Below, in pieces: positions 61,406 through 64,000 of a stretch of DNA of 64,000 nt. A model generated the notes under the pieces. That model was not told the origin of the DNA. It saw only the letters and a program-made list of their open reading frames with translations, and did no database searches. Every line of letters begins with the position of its first letter. The first letter of the stretch is position 1. The position numbers and the translations under genes were made by a program. This DNA is from Polyangium mundeleinium (GTDB lineage: Bacteria; Myxococcota_A; Polyangia; Polyangiales; Polyangiaceae), in NCBI RefSeq assembly GCF_028369105.1, contig NZ_JAQNDO010000001.1, positions 11,440,501 through 11,504,500 of the forward strand. The letters are read 5' to 3'.

Positions 61406-62371
61406 GTGACCAGTTTCGCGCACGCCTCCACCGATCCCCCTTCCGCTTCCCGTCCGCGCCTCGCCGCGCTTGCGGCGCTCCGTCCCGTCATCTTCGCGTG
61501 GACGGGCCGCTGGGTGAGTTCCCCGGCCGATCGCGACGATATCACGCAGGACGTCTTGTGGGAGGCCGCGACATGCCGCACGGGCGCAGACGTCCCGGAG
61601 GACGAGCTGCGCCCGTGGTTGTTCGTCATCACGGCGCGGATGGCCTGCAAGTACCTACGTCGCGAGCGACGCCACACGTCAGGCGGGGACGTCTCTCCCG
61701 AGGAGATCGTGTCCCCCAACGTCTCGCCCGAGGTTGCGGCCGAGCGCGCCGAATTCCTTCGGTTCCTCCAGGACGCGCTCGCCAAGTTGACCCCGTGGCA
61801 ACGCGCGGCTTTCATTGGGTACGACATCGAAGAAAAATCACACGAGACGATCGCTCGATCGCTCGGCATTCCGGTGACCTCGGCGCGGAATGCGGCATTC
61901 GAAGCGCGTATGCGGCTCTACGCCGCGCTGTGCGAGCGCGACCGCGACCGGCGCGGTGTCCTTCCGCTTCTGCTTCTTTTCCTTTCCGACCGTGGGTGGC
62001 GTGGATCGCCGGGCGGGGAATCGTCCAAGGGGACTCGGCTCCCGTGGTCGCCGGACAAGATTGTCGCGCCATTGGTCGGCCTTCTCGTCGGTACGGCCGT
62101 TGCGGCGTGGTTGCGCCCGTCGGCCGATGCGCCGCGCGTTCGCCACCTTCACCACGCGCCGTACGTGCTGGTCATCTTCTGCGATCCCCCACAAGAGCCC
62201 GTCGTCTCCCTCGAGCCCCCTGCGCCCGCCCCGGATCCGGCCCCGGATCCGGCTCCCGTCCGTCGTGCTCCTCGGGCCCCGATCACGTCGTTTACCTTAA
62301 CCCCCGAGGCAGAGCGCAAGGTCGACGAGGTCCTTCGAGGAAGGACCCATGATCCCAAAAACGGGCGATAG
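61406..62371 (+). CDS. Sigma-70-family (ECF-like) factor with a membrane-anchored tail
   Basis: A 321-aa protein starting at the GTG at 61406 (after the repeat array; a longer frame through the array is rejected). Region 2: SPADRDDITQDVLWEAATC and RPWLFVITARMACKYLRRER (~40-88). Region 4: LTPWQRAAFIGYDIEEKSHETIA, SLGIPVTSARNAAFEARMRL (~128-171). An unusual C-terminal extension carries one TM helix (218-236) and a Pro-rich end, as in myxobacterial sigma factors that are membrane-tethered. It may release its sigma part on cleavage (inference). No anti-sigma gene is next to it; a broken TPR gene follows 84 bp downstream. Confidence 0.85.
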   Translation: MTSFAHASTDPPSASRPRLAALAALRPVIFAWTGRWVSSPADRDDITQDVLWEAATCRTGADVPEDELRPWLFVITARMACKYLRRERRHTSGGDVSPEEIVSPNVSPEVAAERAEFLRFLQDALAKLTPWQRAAFIGYDIEEKSHETIARSLGIPVTSARNAAFEARMRLYAALCERDRDRRGVLPLLLLFLSDRGWRGSPGGESSKGTRLPWSPDKIVAPLVGLLVGTAVAAWLRPSADAPRVRHLHHAPYVLVIFCDPPQEPVVSLEPPAPAPDPAPDPAPVRRAPRAPITSFTLTPEAERKVDEVLRGRTHDPKNGR

Positions 62372-62455
62372 TCGAGCCCTCCGGCATTCCTTGTGCCCGG
62401 GTTCGTCTTTCCCGAACCCCTTGCCTCACTTCCTCGGTTTGTCTACCCTCGTGCC

Positions 62456-62902
62456 ATGCGGACAGGCTGTCTCTCGATCGTCGGGCTCCTCGGGCTTGCC
62501 GCGCCTGCACGAGCAGATGACACGCCCCCGCATGGCGAGCTGGATCCAGAGACGATACAGGCGGCTGCCGAGGAAGCGCGGTTCACGGAGTACGTGCAAC
62601 GCGGCGACCGCGCACGGGCCTCGGGACAGATGGCCGACGCGGTGATCGCCTACTCCGAAGCATTGAAGGTCCGGCCGGATCCATGGATCGCGGGTCGGCT
62701 GGGCGTTCTGCTCGTGAAGGCAGGGAGGCCGGCCGAGGGTGCCGCTCTTCTGCATGATGCCGTAAACCGTGATTGGCGTGCCAGCCCTGCGGAGCGGGAG
62801 CAATTGCGAGGCCGGCGGGGGGGAGCCCATCGGGGAGGCGGTCGAGGACGAGGAGAACGCGGTGACGTTCTGTTGTCGAGAATCGTATTTTTTGATTTTT
62901 GA
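62456..62902 (+). pseudogene. Truncated TPR protein gene
   Basis: Starts well (MRTGCLSIVGLLGLAAPARA, signal peptide) and continues through TPR units (AADAVIAYSEAL-type, GRLGVLLVKAGRPAEGAALL) to ASPAEREQL at about residue 119. It then breaks into Gly/Arg-rich nonsense. In a different frame the sequence beyond reads GEPIGEAVEDEENAVTFCCR and FLIFDA with a stop, which looks like the end of another protein. The gene is therefore probably truncated and joined to a foreign fragment. Related intact genes in myxobacteria often carry a PEGA domain after the TPRs. Confidence 0.5.
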
Positions 62903-62931
62903 CGCGTAGGCATCGAAGAGCCCCCATCGCC

Positions 62932-63531
62932 ATGGCGCAGATCATCGCTACTTTGGGAATCGGCGTTGTCGTGTTTGCCTCCACGAACGTCGACGACATC
63001 TTGCTGCTTTCGGCCTTCTTCTCCGATCCGAGGTACACCCCGCGCCAGGTCATCGCCGGTCAGTTTCTCGGGATTGCGGCGTTGGTCGGAGCGAGTGTGC
63101 TATGCGCGCTGCTCGCGATCGCTATCCCGCCTGGTTGGATCGGGCTGCTTGGCATCGCTCCGCTCGTGCTCGGCGTGCGCGGTTTGTGGAGGCTTCGCGG
63201 GTCTGCAAAGAAGGACGAATCGGACGAGACGCGCCCCGTCAACCCCGGGTCGCGCGTGTTCGAAGTGGCGAGCATCACGATAGCGAACGGAGGAGACAAC
63301 CTCGGCGTCTATATTCCGCTGTTTTCCAGAGAGCCGCGGCTCGTCCCTGCTTATGTCGTGGTGTTCGCCGTCATGACCGCTGTCTGGTGCGCGGCTGGGT
63401 ACTACCTCGTCAACAATCCGATCCTCGGAACACAAATCGCGCGCTACGGCCGCATCGCCCTACCGTTCGTTCTCATCGGACTGGGCCTATGGATCTTGTC
63501 CAGTGCCCTTGTGCTCGTCGTGCCTTCCTGA
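62932..63531 (+). CDS. CadD-type cadmium resistance transporter family protein
   Basis: A 199-aa membrane protein with five or six helices. The N-terminal IGVVVFASTNVDDILLLSAFF and the internal VASITIANGGDNLGVYIPLF are the two conserved DD/GD stretches of the cadmium resistance transporter family (PF03596). Members export Cd or organic amines in Staphylococcus; here the substrate is a guess. ATG at 62932; an upstream start at 62899 would add 11 unlikely residues. It follows the broken TPR gene by 29 bp. Confidence 0.85.
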   Translation: MAQIIATLGIGVVVFASTNVDDILLLSAFFSDPRYTPRQVIAGQFLGIAALVGASVLCALLAIAIPPGWIGLLGIAPLVLGVRGLWRLRGSAKKDESDETRPVNPGSRVFEVASITIANGGDNLGVYIPLFSREPRLVPAYVVVFAVMTAVWCAAGYYLVNNPILGTQIARYGRIALPFVLIGLGLWILSSALVLVVPS

Positions 63532-63569
63532 GCGCTTCGCGCGGCGCGGGGGATTGGGATTCGTGGAGC

Positions 63570-64000
63570 TCACGGAAGCCGCACCGGATCCTGGTAGTTC
63601 TTGAGCGCGAACGGCAGCGTCAGCGCTCCGAAGTCCGGAATGCCGCCTGGGGGGGCGGTCTCCCCCTCGTCCGTCGGTTCGTCAGGCTTGGCGTTCTGCT
63701 CCAGCGCAATGTCCTGATTGCGAATCACATAGGCGCGCAGGCCGTGCTCGTACGCGGCTATCCCAAGAACCAGATCATCCTTGTGCGTGGCGAGCTCACC
63801 GGCCAGGACGTAGGCGCCGACCATCGCGACCGAGGTGGCCTGACCCGTACCCAGAGAGACGGCGTAGCCAGCATCGCCGACCAACACGACCCGCCCGCGT
63901 GACCAACTGTTCATGCGGACCTGACTCAACGAGTAGAAATGGAAGTCGGTCGCGTGCAGCATGTGTTCCACGATCTGCGGAATCACCCAGCCCGCGCCGG
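63570..64000 (-). CDS. FAD-dependent monooxygenase, C-terminal part (5' cut by window edge)
   Basis: The frame is open to base 64000 with no start in the window, so the N-terminal FAD-binding Rossmann part lies beyond the edge. The visible ~140 aa contain the second FAD motif of the PF01494/UbiH-type group: GRVVLVGDAGYAVSLGTGQA (GD, then GxG), followed by helices (YVLAGELATHKDDLVLGIAAYE). The in-frame GTG at 63984-63986 is an internal Val, not a start. Probable hydroxylase of an aromatic or polyketide substrate. Convergent with the CadD-type gene. Confidence 0.85.
   Translation of the reverse strand, partial: GAGWVIPQIVEHMLHATDFHFYSLSQVRMNSWSRGRVVLVGDAGYAVSLGTGQATSVAMVGAYVLAGELATHKDDLVLGIAAYEHGLRAYVIRNQDIALEQNAKPDEPTDEGETAPPGGIPDFGALTLPFALKNYQDPVRLP

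Overview
The window is GC-rich bacterial chromosome (third codon positions are mostly G or C). Its gene content points to a myxobacterium of the Polyangium/Sorangium type. It has a Ser/Thr kinase fused to an NTPase and two WD40 propellers, tandem bactofilins, an OmpA protein with thrombospondin type-3 repeats, a MopE-like Cys-rich surface protein, a sigma-54 enhancer-binding protein, an RsbR-like STAS protein, an FHA-GGDEF protein and many lipoproteins. This assignment is inference from gene content; no rRNA or tRNA gene was seen.

Layout. 0.2-7 kb: glyQ, a two-gene P-loop ATPase/TPR pair, a 21-bp minisatellite, and a leftward operon of three bactofilins and pyrE. 7-14.5 kb: a CPBP membrane protease, a lipoprotein, a gingipain-family (C25) lipoprotein, a hybrid histidine kinase and polyphosphate kinase 2. 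14.5-15.05 kb: a gene-free stretch with two copies of a ~110-bp unit. Each copy has a well-spaced sigma-54 (-24/-12) motif followed, at the predicted start site, by a hairpin with a C10 loop and a T-run. I read these as twin sigma-54-dependent small RNAs; they are the most interesting signal in the window. 15-26 kb: housekeeping and signalling genes (LAS-type metallopeptidase, PQQ-like propeller, ALDH7-type dehydrogenase, radC, FHA-GGDEF, cyclase-family hydrolase, RsbR-like protein, methyltransferase). 26-34.7 kb: accessory region with Cys-rich secreted proteins, a phosphoesterase, pseudogenes, and a leftward, AT-richer block holding a thiaminase-I-like lipoprotein, a DUF998 protein, an orphan and a CPCC protein.

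35-44.7 kb: a tight rightward operon (stop/start overlaps) of a beta-propeller lipoprotein, two SCO1/SenC copper chaperones, a cytochrome c/ABC-binding-protein fusion and a 1590-residue multicopper oxidase. It looks like an extracytoplasmic metal- or substrate-oxidation module with its own copper delivery. 44.7-55.2 kb: a sigma-54 promoter with an upstream dyad drives a secreted serine-hydrolase-like protein. Further along lie a GAFTGA enhancer-binding protein and the kinase/NTPase/WD40 protein. A small inverted, internally deleted relic of the same type of enhancer-binding protein lies just beyond. 56-64 kb: OmpA/TSP3 protein, MopE-like protein, a second 21-bp minisatellite related to the first, a membrane-anchored sigma-70-family factor, a broken TPR gene, a CadD-type transporter and the C-terminal part of an FAD monooxygenase cut by the window edge.

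Sigma-54 is a recurring theme: four motifs with correct spacing, one intact activator and one activator relic. All sigma-54, sRNA and operator calls come from reading motifs by eye and have not been tested.
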